From Nelumbo lutea (Eukaryota > Streptophyta > Magnoliopsida > Proteales > Nelumbonaceae): a DNA stretch of 64,000 nt. This document shows, piece after piece, positions 49,001 through 54,258 of the stretch. A model generated the notes under the pieces. It was not told the DNA's origin, ran no database searches, and saw only the letters and a list, made by a program, of their open reading frames with translations. Made by a program: the position numbers and the translations under genes. The stretch lies in assembly GCA_022828595.1 (NCBI GenBank), contig JAKGHH010000008.1, positions 26,404,378 through 26,468,377 on the forward strand, read 5' to 3'. The first letter of the stretch is position 1, and each line of letters starts with the position of its first letter.

Positions 49001-50395
49001 TGGCTTTTAGAGAGAGGAAAAAAGAGAGGTGAAACAACTATTTTTGTATTCTAAAACTAAGATTATTCAATTAAAGTATAATTTTCCTTTTATTTTGCTG
49101 CAACCATTTAGATTGAAATCCCATTCAAATCTTCCACTATTTTGTGGAACAACTGCTTTGTGTCATCAATTCTCGTATGCACAGTTCATAGAAGAAACAG
49201 AGAATTGGCTTTGGTTTCCTCTTGATCTGAAAATGTTCGAAATCTTCAATTTAGTTAGCTGAGACAACTTATGGTATTATCTTGGTTAGGTTGAAAAATA
49301 ATAGGTGAAATTTTTATAAAAATGGTACTTGGATTCTTCAATGGAAGAGGAGTTGGCAAGAAACATGGGGATAGGCAGGGTGCAACAGGGAAAAGCAATA
49401 GGGAATACTGTATTTTTGAGTGAATAATCGATCATTGATTCAAATAAGTTTTGATGATCATTAATCACTGAGTGAATGAGCCAGACAACCATACACAGTA
49501 TTTAGTGGGTAGTGCAATACTGTCACAGAACTCTTATGTTCAAGACAAATGCTGGAATCTACCTGGTGACACAGAGGTGCCTTAACTTCTTTTTATTATT
49601 TTTTAATCTATATGCACTGATTCTATGGAGAAAAATGTTTGGACATGATTCTTGCAACTGATTTCAAATGATTGGGATTAAGACTGAGTTGGGTTGTATA
49701 TGCATTGATTCTGGATTTTAACTTGGATCATGAATCTGAGGCTAGAGCATGTTTAGGTTTGAATATCTAGATGTCTTTATTTTCATTTTTATTTATTTAG
49801 CTACAGTAAAGATCCTCATTTTAAGTCAGCAATACTACGAATTAATGTCCTATGAGTAAACCCATAAGGAAACTAAAAATATTTGTAATTTCTGATAGGC
49901 TTTTGAACCTGGTCTCACTCTCTATTTCCTGTATCTGAACTATATATAATCTGCCAAATCAGCATTTTCAATTCTGTATGTAAATTCTCAACTTACTAAA
50001 AAATAAATGTTTTGCAGGAGTGCATGACTCCTTCTGGACACATGCATGTGATGTTGATAGAATGAACCAGATTCTTAGGGAGAAATTTGTGGAGCTTTAC
50101 AACATGCCAATACTTGAGAGAGTAAGCATATTTAATCTAGTATTCTATTTTTATTAAGGGTCTAGATGTGAAACAATGGGTTCCTTATGTACTAACTATG
50201 CCATCCAAGAAATGACAGATTAATGTGATGCTTTTGTTTCAGTTATTTCTTCATTGTCCTAATTCTGGTTCTGGTTGTGCCCAGTTGCTAGAGAGCTTCC
50301 AGGTATCCTTTCCATTGTTGACATTTCCTCCACTTCCTGATAGAGGCGACTTTGACTTGAAAGAAGTTCTTGAATCTCCATACTTCTTCAACTGA
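15957..50395 (+). CDS. Single-subunit organellar RNA polymerase (RPOT family), C-terminal half, 13 exons
   Basis: A nuclear gene for a T7-like RNA polymerase that transcribes mitochondrial and/or plastid DNA. Joining 15957-16070, 16602-16733, 17349-17765, 25693-25743, 26084-26154, 29793-29877, 29985-30137, 46921-46995, 47105-47194, 48664-48711, 48798-48912, 50018-50121 and 50285-50395 gives 521 residues and TGA, with all twelve introns GT-AG. Motif A is DFRGRAYP (catalytic Asp ~100), motif [12 protein letters not shown] (Lys ~297, Tyr ~305), motif C GVHDSF (Asp ~454); the protein ends SPYFFN, as the family does. Full proteins are about 1000 residues, so the N-terminal half with the targeting peptide lies left of the window. 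RpoTm, RpoTp and RpoTmp cannot be told apart without it, so no symbol is given. Introns range from 86 bp to 16.8 kb, the long ones filled with retrotransposons. No stop or frameshift occurs in any exon. Confidence 0.95.
16602..16733 (+). CDS. RPOT exon B (44 codons)
   Basis: Starts [12 protein letters not shown], ends [14 protein letters not shown]. Acceptor TTTCAG, donor GTAAGA, phase 0. Confidence 0.95.
17349..17765 (+). CDS. RPOT exon C (139 codons), motif A
   Basis: Starts [14 protein letters not shown], carries the catalytic motif [10 protein letters not shown] and ends SHLPIHQ. The largest exon. Acceptor AACAG, donor GTATTA, phase 0. The next intron is 7.9 kb. Confidence 0.97.
17766..18440 (+). 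other. Start of 7.9-kb RPOT intron, with (CA)n
   Basis: No gene. It contains a CA microsatellite at about 17838-17866. The remainder is AT-rich with no recognised repeat. Confidence 0.7.
18441..19488 (+). pseudogene. Ty3/gypsy gag fragment with LTR-like leader
   Basis: 18900-19210 translates, with stops, as a Retrotrans_gag-type domain: KAFFD, LEEYFD, then [20 protein letters not shown] and [17 protein letters not shown]. The 360 bp before it look like an LTR or leader (AT-rich, a TATAAATATG at ~18622). No protease or polymerase follows; the element stops where the next gypsy LTR begins at 19489. Confidence 0.65.
19489..20025 (+). repeat. Ty3/gypsy 5' LTR
   Basis: 537 bp with TG...CA ends (TGTTGAGG ... 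GTAGAAACA). A likely promoter TATAAATAG is at 19597-19605. Two ~115-bp units, each with GCACCCGAGGCCTCTRAC, a CTCT-rich run, AGGTCTRACCTACCAGCCCTC and AGAAGCAAAATTACCTTG, are tandemly repeated at ~19760-19865 and ~19875-20000. A gypsy-type primer-binding site follows. Confidence 0.75.
20026..20330 (+). pseudogene. Gypsy primer-binding site and truncated gag start
   Basis: ATTGGCGTCGTTTGTGGGAA right after the LTR resembles the TTGGCGCCGTCTGTGGGAA motif of many plant gypsy elements. A gag-like frame starts at ATG 20119 (MARNTRNT, then a stop). After ~20330 the sequence passes into a reverse-strand copia leader, so the rest of this element is missing. Confidence 0.6.
20331..20832 (-). mobile_element. 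Reverse-strand copia 5' leader (Copia-F)
   Basis: Leader sequence of a copia element oriented to the left. Its primer-binding site is TGGTATCAGAAC on the - strand (20821-20832). The rest of the element is absent; near 20300-20430 it abuts gypsy sequence across a 97-bp offset direct repeat (CCACCACCCCTAGCTTAAG at 20303 and 20400). Confidence 0.6.
20833..21056 (-). repeat. Copia-F 5' LTR (reverse strand)
   Basis: 224 bp; on the - strand it starts TGTTGATAAAC and ends GACTACA directly before the primer-binding site. It abuts Copia-3 sequence, which runs in the opposite direction. Confidence 0.7.
21100..24935 (+). pseudogene. Copia-3 gag-pol, broken
   Basis: In order: gag ([27 protein letters not shown]), zinc knuckle [14 protein letters not shown], protease remnant ([13 protein letters not shown], with the active DSGA changed to DLSV), integrase zinc finger ([14 protein letters not shown]) and core ([16 protein letters not shown]), reverse transcriptase ([27 protein letters not shown]) and RNase H ([28 protein letters not shown]). 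Stops and frameshifts occur in every domain (for example near 21355, 21716, 22530, 22680-22980, 23080-23990 and 24296). Non-functional. Confidence 0.88.
24944..25151 (+). repeat. Copia-3 3' LTR
   Basis: Starts TGTGGAGATATATC directly after the polypurine tract. The end near CTGTTCACACA is inferred from the usual CA terminus, as no second LTR is present for comparison. Confidence 0.55.
25352..25459. mobile_element. Tourist-like MITE, 108 bp
   Basis: Ends GGCTGTGTTTGGTAAGAGCA and, reverse-complemented, GGCTGCATTTGGTAAGAGCA, so one mismatch in 20. Flanks TAA (left) and TGA (right) fit the 3-bp TWA target of PIF/Harbinger Tourist elements with one change. Confidence 0.7.
25693..25743 (+). CDS. 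RPOT exon D (17 codons)
   Basis: [17 protein letters not shown]. Acceptor TCTTAG, donor GTATGC. This short exon continues IHQ of exon C directly into the conserved [13 protein letters not shown]. Confidence 0.95.
26084..26154 (+). CDS. RPOT exon E
   Basis: [20 protein letters not shown] to AAR. Ends with AG of a split Arg codon (phase 2). Acceptor TCTCAG, donor GTATGA. Confidence 0.95.
26155..26649 (+). other. Intron start after RPOT exon E
   Basis: No gene. A T-run of about 21 at 26400-26420 and a C-run at 26532-26540 are present; the sequence between them is unassigned. Confidence 0.5.
26650..27109 (-). repeat. LTR-like sequences of reverse-strand copia
   Basis: On the - strand, TTTGAGGGGGGGTGTAGAGATA at 26771-26792 is a polypurine tract followed by an LTR start (TGTAGAGATACTATGGGC). 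A second LTR-like start, TGTAGAGAGACTGGGC, reads left from ~27108 and continues through AATGGGCC, a pyrimidine-rich TTCTTCTTCT tract and AATAAAAAG. Their boundaries and relation are unclear. Confidence 0.5.
27110..28330 (-). pseudogene. Copia-5 pol fragment (integrase end, RT, start of RNase H)
   Basis: Read leftwards: [19 protein letters not shown] (end of integrase, 28301), then RT with [39 protein letters not shown] and CLKKSLYG (~28000-27690), then [16 protein letters not shown] and [20 protein letters not shown] (27524-27297), and a shortened RNase H start (SWVILLF). The YVDD stretch appears deleted near 27560-27600. Stops and frameshifts are frequent. Antisense to RPOT. Confidence 0.82.
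28370..28920 (+). pseudogene. LINE-E fragment, RNase H and 3' tail
   Basis: It encodes [40 protein letters not shown] and then broken RNase H sequence to about 28800, followed by a 3' UTR and a GATAAAAAAA tail at ~28911-28919. 5'-truncated, on the + strand, next to Copia-5. Confidence 0.75.
28921..29792 (+). other. Intron sequence before RPOT exon F
   Basis: AT-rich, with no gene and no repeat recognised. Confidence 0.5.
29793..29877 (+). CDS. RPOT exon F
   Basis: Completes the split Arg, then [20 protein letters not shown] to LIDQ. Acceptor TTGAAG, donor GTCAAT. Confidence 0.93.
29985..30137 (+). CDS. RPOT exon G (51 codons), motif B
   Basis: [20 protein letters not shown] to CYAAK, with the Lys and Tyr that in T7 RNA polymerase (K631, Y639) contact the incoming nucleotide. 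Donor GTAAGT opens a 16.8-kb intron. Confidence 0.97.
30516..30532 (+). mobile_element. 17-bp LINE 3' end with 16-bp TSD
   Basis: ATTTATCAAAAAAAAAA lies between two exact copies of AAAGCCTTTCCCTCTG (30500-30515 and 30533-30548). ATTTATCAAAAA is the 3' terminus of LINE-H (61940-61952), so this is best read as a LINE insertion truncated to its last seven bases plus poly(A). Confidence 0.75.
30712..31135 (-). pseudogene. LINE-F fragment, RNase H
   Basis: Read leftwards from ~31130: [40 protein letters not shown], then [18 protein letters not shown], a plant LINE RNase H of a different subtype from LINE-A/B. The tail is the T-rich run at 30711-30729. Stops and an A/T run at 30849-30862 break it. 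It abuts the 3' LTR of Copia-4. Confidence 0.7.
31140..31435 (-). repeat. Copia-4 3' LTR (reverse strand)
   Basis: On the - strand the LTR starts TGCTAAGGATTTATTT right after a polypurine-like ACTTGAGGAG. The far end near 31140 is approximate. No matching 5' LTR was found to the right of 44750. Confidence 0.65.
31480..31960 (-). pseudogene. Copia-4 RNase H
   Basis: On the - strand: [19 protein letters not shown], a stop, [18 protein letters not shown], then [17 protein letters not shown]. The catalytic start, usually YTDADWAG, has become YTYATWA, losing both Asp residues. Frameshifted after ~31740. Confidence 0.75.
32209..32990. mobile_element. hAT-type non-autonomous element, 782 bp
   Basis: It is flanked by exact 8-bp duplications CTCTTCAC (32201-32208 and 32991-32998). 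The ends are CATAGTTTTCAAGG and, reversed, CATAGCATAGTTGACTAGG. Subterminal regions are rich in the word CGCCTAGG and its variants on both sides (32226-32290 and 32868-32975); such motifs are typical transposase-binding arrays. The interior is AT-rich with a (TTTTC)n tract at ~32676-32722 and has no transposase. Confidence 0.88.
33140..35034 (-). pseudogene. Copia-4 integrase end and reverse transcriptase
   Basis: Read leftwards: [13 protein letters not shown], a degraded YTPQQNRVA stretch near 34990, integrase C-terminal traces, RT traces, then [20 protein letters not shown] (33320-33260) and [17 protein letters not shown]. Many stops and frameshifts; the longest open piece is 92 codons. Confidence 0.65.
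35035..35046. repeat. LINE-G target-site duplication (3' side)
   Basis: AAAATACTCCTT, repeated exactly at 36793-36804. On both sides it is Copia-4 integrase sequence. Confidence 0.8.
35047..36792 (-). mobile_element. LINE-G, internally deleted, inserted in Copia-4
   Basis: L1-type LINE on the - strand. Its tail is the T-run at 35044-35052. Read leftwards: the linker [20 protein letters not shown] (36715), then an abrupt jump near 36495 to the post-RT region ([20 protein letters not shown]), zf-RVT, and RNase H with [20 protein letters not shown] (35560-35396). The whole reverse transcriptase is absent. The 5' end carries an inverted copy of the target sequence. Confidence 0.85.
35160..36715 (-). 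pseudogene. LINE-G ORF2 remnant without reverse transcriptase
   Basis: Open pieces 36715-36530, 36421-36032, 36008-35772 and 35638-35396 in changing frames. RNase H ends near 35180 with a LAKQG-like end. Because the RT is deleted this copy could never have mobilised itself. An A/T run at 35777-35795 and a short duplication of AAAAGATTTAGCAAACA-like sequence beside it (35755-35810) interrupt zf-RVT. Confidence 0.75.
36770..36813. repeat. 21-bp perfect inverted repeat at LINE-G 5' junction
   Basis: Arms 36770-36790 and 36793-36813 are exact reverse complements with a 2-nt loop (GA). The right arm is Copia-4 target sequence and includes the target duplication; the left arm lies at the 5' end of LINE-G. 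Confidence 0.9.
37011..37015. repeat. Copia-2 target-site duplication (left)
   Basis: AATAT, repeated at 43306-43310 directly after the right LTR. Confidence 0.92.
37016..37289 (+). repeat. Copia-2 5' LTR
   Basis: 274 bp, TGTTGTAAGG ... ATGATTACA. Compared by eye with the right LTR, it differs at roughly a dozen positions and lacks the 562-bp insertion present there. Confidence 0.93.
37290..37301 (+). other. Copia-2 primer-binding site
   Basis: TGGTATCAGAGC directly after the LTR, complementary to initiator tRNA-Met. Confidence 0.92.
37842..42456 (+). pseudogene. Copia-2 gag-pol polyprotein, broken
   Basis: Gag from MANYESTSS (37842), zinc knuckle [14 protein letters not shown] (~38646-38687), protease DSGASNHM (~39015), integrase zinc finger and core (39405-39930), a 599-codon open stretch 39405-41204 reaching into [10 protein letters not shown] (41229-41252), RNase H with [10 protein letters not shown] and CDNKAAINI, end IFSPT-TGA. 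Breaks: stops at 38304, 38908, 41202, 41412 and 42397; frameshifts near 38570, 39093 and 39290; a 24-bp tandem duplication in gag (38166-38213); and a complex duplication at 41424-41863 between RT and RNase H. Confidence 0.9.
41424..41863 (+). repeat. Complex tandem duplication in Copia-2 pol
   Basis: AAATTAGGTGCAAGGCCAGC starts at 41424, 41593 and 41695. The first unit is 169 bp, the middle unit 102 bp (it lacks about 67 bp after GCCAGCAG), and the third is full length and runs into the normal continuation CAATTCATGCACTC. It shifts the reading frame. Confidence 0.92.
42464..43305 (+). repeat. Copia-2 3' LTR with nested insertion
   Basis: 842 bp: the LTR is the same as the left one except for a 562-bp insertion at 42643-43204. 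It ends ATGATTACA followed by the AATAT duplication. Confidence 0.93.
42643..43204 (+). mobile_element. Solo LTR (or LTR-derived) insertion in the Copia-2 3' LTR
   Basis: It starts TGTTGTGGATG and ends GGGCCCATAACA, giving TGTT...AACA ends, and is flanked by exact 5-bp copies of AACTG (42638-42642 and 43205-43209). No coding sequence. AATAAAG at ~43025 could be a polyadenylation signal. Internal GTTCTTACTTATC and TTCTGTTAGAAGT words are repeated at 42770-42925. Strand is assigned from the AATAAA position only. A TRIM element was considered, but no second terminal repeat is visible. Confidence 0.85.
43311..43640 (-). pseudogene. Copia-4 integrase N-terminal part
   Basis: On the - strand: [20 protein letters not shown], then [14 protein letters not shown] (integrase HHCC zinc finger) up to [11 protein letters not shown], where Copia-2 is inserted. 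Frame change near 43425. Confidence 0.8.
43640..44760 (-). pseudogene. Copia-4 gag and protease region
   Basis: Pieces on the - strand: [20 protein letters not shown] with [20 protein letters not shown] (gag, 44577-44347), a broken zinc-knuckle area (44337-44130) and protease-linker traces. An A-run of 24 at 44580-44603 interrupts gag. The end near 44760 is approximate. Confidence 0.6.
44944..45316. mobile_element. hAT-type non-autonomous element, 373 bp
   Basis: Ends TAGGGGTGTCAAT are perfect inverted repeats over 13 bp, a terminus common in plant hAT elements. Flanks are CATACATA (44936-44943 and 45317-45324), an 8-bp duplication; caution is needed because the right flank is itself a CATA repeat. 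The interior consists largely of degenerate GGATTGGAC / GTCCAATCC words in both orientations. Confidence 0.85.
45325..46290 (+). other. AT-rich intron sequence
   Basis: No gene. Holds a (GAT)n-(AT)n microsatellite at about 46047-46083. Nothing else recognised. Confidence 0.5.
46297..46495. repeat. hAT-like remnant
   Basis: It starts TAGGGGTGCAAGTCGGG and has an inverted TTGCACCCC at ~46384-46393 and ACCCCTA at ~46485. The possible flanks CAAGCATA and CAAGCACA differ by one base. Boundaries are uncertain. Confidence 0.4.
46921..46995 (+). CDS. RPOT exon H (25 codons)
   Basis: [20 protein letters not shown] to CAK. Acceptor TTCATAG, donor GTATGC, phase 0. Confidence 0.95.
47105..47194 (+). 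CDS. RPOT exon I (30 codons)
   Basis: [20 protein letters not shown] to QRHL. Acceptor CAACAG, donor GTGAGT. Confidence 0.96.
47195..47928 (+). other. Intron sequence after RPOT exon I
   Basis: No gene. C-rich and A-rich low-complexity runs at 47412-47460 and an A-run at 47868-47889. Confidence 0.5.
47929..48618. mobile_element. hAT-like repeat with AAGGTTTGAAA ends
   Basis: The left end CAAGGTTTGAAATTTCG and the reversed right end AAAGGTTCAAAGTATCGG are imperfect inverted repeats, with CGATAC / GTATCG words inside both ends. No target duplication was found. It accounts for about half of the 1.5-kb intron between exons I and J. Confidence 0.55.
48664..48711 (+). CDS. RPOT exon J (16 codons)
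   Basis: [16 protein letters not shown]. Acceptor TTGCAG, donor GTATCT, phase 0. Confidence 0.93.
48798..48912 (+). CDS. RPOT exon K
   Basis: [20 protein letters not shown] to LHFA plus one base of a Gly codon. Acceptor CATCAG, donor GTTTGT. Confidence 0.96.
48913..50017 (+). other. Intron between RPOT exons K and L
   Basis: 1.1 kb, AT-rich, with no coding signal or recognisable repeat. Confidence 0.6.
50018..50121 (+). CDS. RPOT exon L, motif C
   Basis: [20 protein letters not shown] to MPILER. It carries the second catalytic Asp (T7 D812 equivalent). Acceptor TTTGCAG, donor GTAAGC. Confidence 0.96.
50285..50395 (+). CDS. RPOT exon M, last coding exon
   Basis: [20 protein letters not shown] to SPYFFN and TGA at 50393-50395. 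The acceptor GCCCAG at 50281-50284 was chosen because it gives PILER-LLESFQ, as in the family. A second acceptor, TTTCAG, ends at 50242 and is also in frame. Confidence 0.93.
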   Translation: MLESFQVSFPLLTFPPLPDRGDFDLKEVLESPYFFN

Positions 50396-51100
50396 ACACT
50401 ACTGTGAGCATTTGCAAAATGCTGGCCCATAGAAGGATCAGATACACTATAAAGACTAAGCAGAATGGAGTGCAGTTATTTAATTGGTTGTGTACTTCTA
50501 TGGAGGGGTAGCTTCCACGAGCTTAGAGTTATTTGAAAGAAAATAATGCAAAATAGAGAAAAAAAAATGAGAGGGCGAGAAAAGGCACCTCCATATCAAG
50601 ACGACATCTCCAATGGGATGCTTGTGATATTCCCTTTGAAGATATATTCCTGCAAGGATTATCTAAGAGCTTCCCCTAAAGGTGCTAAGGTTGGTCAGCT
50701 ATTTTACTTAACCACATGCTGAAGGAAACAAACAGCCCTGACATCATACTTCTGTGAAATATCATAATCTTGGGAAATTTCATGAAGCCAGAACTGGGGA
50801 TGTCGAGCTGACAGAATGACAAAATTGACTGAAATGCTGGGTGCTCTGCCTGATGTTTTTCCATTGAAGCTGATTTTATTGTTCTCATGGTCAATTCTTG
50901 ATTTGTTGCTTTGTTGGGCCCTTGTACTGGGCTTGTTATTTATGCTCTCAAGTTCTGTTTATATTATCCAGTGTATATTACATAGGTCAAAGGTTCAGTT
51001 GCTGTAATTTTACCAGCCATATGGCAAACTGCACCATGTATATTTATTATTTCAATATAATGTCATAAAAATATAAAGTTTGATTCTGCTGTATCTGAAT
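50396..51100 (+). other. Probable RPOT 3' UTR and downstream flank
   Basis: Follows the TGA of RPOT. An AT-rich stretch with AATATAATGTCATAAAAATA at ~51053 could hold the polyadenylation signal, but no canonical AATAAA was seen. Confidence 0.45.
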
Positions 51101-51689
51101 TCTCGTTTGTCAACATAGACTGAATTATTGCTATCTACTGGAGTGTCCTTTGCATTGGCCCAAGTTATAATGCCAATCAGATAGACATCACACTAATGAA
51201 GCATATCATAATCTCAAAGCTTACCAATTGCAGCTATGTACCCACATACTGCAACTCTGCCAGTCCCGGTTTACAAATGTTTAGTTAGCGTTATGTAACA
51301 TAATCCAATATGAAGAATATATGAGGATTCAATTGTTCTAATACGTCCTGCTATACTTGGGATCAATTGGACTGTGTAATGCTTCTAATATTTTTACAAA
51401 CATACAATGAAATCTAAGGGGTGCATAGACAAAAACGACAATGTAATGAAACCTGATTTTGAATTCTACGAAATTCTTGTTTAAACATAGTTTTACTTCA
51501 CAAAATTTGGTTTAATTGTCATCATGTATACTCGTAATCTGATAAAGACATTCAACTCTAAAGTGATGGATGCCATTACTGAATTTCATGCTGTCATGGC
51601 TTCAATATCCATTAATTTTCAACTTCTATTTCAGGAAATGATTCAAAGCGATGTTGGTAAACCTCATATGAGCAGTCTCTACTGATGCT
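51101..51689. other. Intergenic, nothing recognised
   Basis: AT-rich sequence between the RPOT 3' end and a hAT element. No ORF with protein-like character. Confidence 0.5.
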
Positions 51690-51697
51690 GTATTTAC

Positions 51698-52003
51698 CAT
51701 GGTTTTCAAAACTGTACCAGACCAGACGGTCGGACCGGAAAACCCGGGAACCAGTCAGGTGACCAGTTCCATTTTTTCCCAAAACCGGATTTTTGCAAAA
51801 AAAAAAAAAAAACTGTTGATTTGGTCAGCAAATTGCTGACCCAGGCAGTTGAACCGTTTGAACTATTCAACGGTTTTAACCGTTTTTTATTTTTTTATTT
51901 TTTGTCAGAACGGGCCGATTGTTCGGTTCGAATGGTCGGACCATTCGACCCGAGAACCAGACCCCTGACTGGTTTGGTTTCCGGGTCAGTTTTAAAAACC
52001 TTG
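51698..52003. mobile_element. hAT-type non-autonomous element, 306 bp
   Basis: Ends CATGGTTTTCAAAACTG and, reversed, CAAGGTTTTTAAAACTG (two mismatches in 17). Flanks GTATTTAC (51690-51697) and GTATTTAA (52004-52011) match in 7 of 8. Subterminal GACCGGTT / AACCGGTC-like words occur on both sides. Confidence 0.75.
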
Positions 52004-52011
52004 GTATTTAA

Positions 52012-52532
52012 TTTGTAGCAAGGTACAAAATTTTACAATATAGTACTATGTATCTTATGATATGTATTAGTTTTTGAACAAACTGATACACCATATATAA
52101 GGATTTAGGAGGTGTCTTAAGTGTAATTAGAGTCCTACCACAGTGTAGAAACGAATATTTGTGATACTTTGAATTTTGATGTCAACCAATCATATAAAAG
52201 ATATCATGTGGTGTATTTACTTTTCATCTGTTATGAGGTGTATTTACCAATTAAATTAAACTTTATAGCATTAAAATTGTCAACTGTGATATCTCACCAA
52301 CTGATTTGAGTTTGAAAAGCGGTCATTTGATGCAAAAAATGCTACAGGTTAGAACTATATCCAGCCCTTCCAAGACCCCATGTATGGACCAACAGCTTTA
52401 AAATGTGTAAAATGCAATTTTTTGCATTTTAGTTTATTGATACTGAGAACCTTGTTTTTGTAGGAAATTTGGTGATAAAGAAAATATTTCTTGTCGGTTT
52501 TCATGTTGTTTGAAGCAATTTAGGAAAGAGTT
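52012..52532. other. Intergenic with a SINE-like scrap
   Basis: Mostly AT-rich. 52343-52400 (CTACAGGTTAGAAC ... CCAGCCCTTCCAAGACCCC) resembles the SINE-like remnant at 5310-5485. Confidence 0.35.
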
Positions 52533-52697
52533 CATATCTGCGCTCCACAATGTCCCACAGCACATCCCCACTATGCATTGGGAACATCTCTTGATGATAG
52601 TACCAGTTCTGATGATGTCATCATCAGGAGATATTCCCAATACAGGGCGGGGATGTGGGGTGGGATGTGGGGCATCCCCTTGTGGGGCGCAGATCTG
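52533..52697. repeat. Long imperfect hairpin
   Basis: CATATCTGCGCTCCACAA... on the left pairs with ...TTGTGGGGCGCAGATCTG on the right, and the inner arms ATTGGGAACATCTCTTGATG and CATCAGGAGATATTCCCAAT pair with two mismatches. The loop is around 52600-52610. It could be a small fold-back transposon or an RNA hairpin source. Confidence 0.6.
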
Positions 52698-53084
52698 AAC
52701 TCTGGATATGGATAAAGTGAATAATAGACAAAAATTATTCAAGGAAAATATTTCTTATTAGGGAGTGTAAAGCTCACCAAATAGAGTACCTACCCCCTCA
52801 AACTTCGATGGGATCCACAATTCAACAATCCCACTAAAATGTTAATTGGGTTCATTAGATATTGAAACTATTTTGGCTGTAAATGGTATCTATTTATCTG
52901 AATTTTGAATTCAAATTTGATCCAGTTAAGGGTGATATGAATTTGATTAATTTATAATTGGATTTAACATGGATCCACCCATCTAATCTAATAAAATCCA
53001 ATTGTATTTGATTTAAACGTATATGATTAATTAATTAAATTCTATCTACTAATAAGGTTTGTTTGGGTCTTCAAAAAAAAAAGT

Positions 53085-53195
53085 TTGAGCAAGGCATTGC
53101 TTGCTGTATAGAATGCCAAAGTTTAGGACAGTCCTTCCGAAGACCCCAGATAGCTTGGACCAGCATTGGATAATTGCCTTTTATTGAAGTTGGTT
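53085..53195 (+). repeat. SINE-like remnant
   Basis: CTTCCGAAGACCCCAGATAG and TGGACCAGCATTGGATAATT parallel 5430-5480 closely, including the pyrimidine-rich TGCCTTTTA end. Confidence 0.45.
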
Positions 53196-53348
53196 TGAAT
53201 GCTGCCTTTTTACTAAATAATTATTAATTCAAGTTTCATAAAATTTATTTTTAATATATTTCGTTAATGATATGCAATATCGATCATTTTTAGATTATTA
53301 TATTAACAATTTATAATGTTTTCACCATTAATAATTTATAGCATATAA

Positions 53349-53560
53349 GGCTCCATTTTGGAAGAGTATAAATATAAATATGTAGAATACAAAATCTTGT
53401 ATTTTGTATTATTTTGTATGTACATATTCGTATTTATATTCTTTCCAAACTAAATCTTAGGCTCTATTTGGGAAGAGTGAAAATATAAATATGTAATGAA
53501 CAAAAAATTGTATTTTGTATATATTTACACTTTATACATATTCGTAATCGGAATTAACTT
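53349..53560. mobile_element. Two adjoining Tourist-like MITE copies, AT-rich fold-back
   Basis: Copy 1 (53349-53456) folds back: GGCTCCATTTTGGAAGAGTA on the left, and TATTCTTTCCAAAC on the right, with AAATATGTA / TACATATT inside. The flanks TAA and TTA fit a TWA target. A second start, GGCTCTATTTGGGAAGAGTG, follows at 53460 with a similar body and no clear right end. Confidence 0.6.
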
Positions 53561-54258
53561 CAAATCCAATATAAATCCAATGTTGAATAAGATAAGATTC
53601 AATTCAAATGTTAATATGAACGAATAAAATTTGGATTTACCTTATATTCGGAGGTAATCAATGTTTAGAACCTTAATATAACTGACGAGGAGGCTGAGCT
53701 GTTTTTCACTCCGGGTCTAAAGTGTTGGGCCCAAGCCCCACCCAGAATTTTGTGGGCTTGTTGCGGGCCTAGGTCTGGCCTGTACACAGAAACCTGGGCT
53801 CAGGCTGGGTTGTAGCAACTACACAGCACAAAGTCCCAAGTGGCATCTAAACAATTTAAGGTTAGAAACAACTCAAACCTCACTCCTTTTTTTATAGACA
53901 TAAGGGGCTACACAAGAGGGGGTAGCACGTCCCCAACTCAAACCTGAACCTCATTCTATCCGCCGAGATCCCTATCAACTGACATTCAAACACAACAGTT
54001 ATTCGTGAATCACGAGTCCGTCCCAACACGGTCCCAACTGCCATTACAGCCATACATTGGGAACATCTCTATGTACTCATTTTTTGCAAGGTGGCAAATG
54101 GCTGGTTGGTAAGATCTCTATTGGTTTTGGTGGAGACTTGGGATTGAATCCCTCCTAGGTTTTAGTGGGTTCTCTGTCACAAAACAAAGTTCAGGAAGTT
54201 AAGTGTCACCACCCCATGAGTGCAGGGTGGCAGTCTGTAATTTATCTTTAAGGGGATG
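53561..54258. other. Intergenic, nothing recognised
   Basis: Contains GGGCCCAAGCCC / GTGGGCTTG words at 53725-53810, perhaps part of another non-autonomous element. No gene. Confidence 0.35.
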
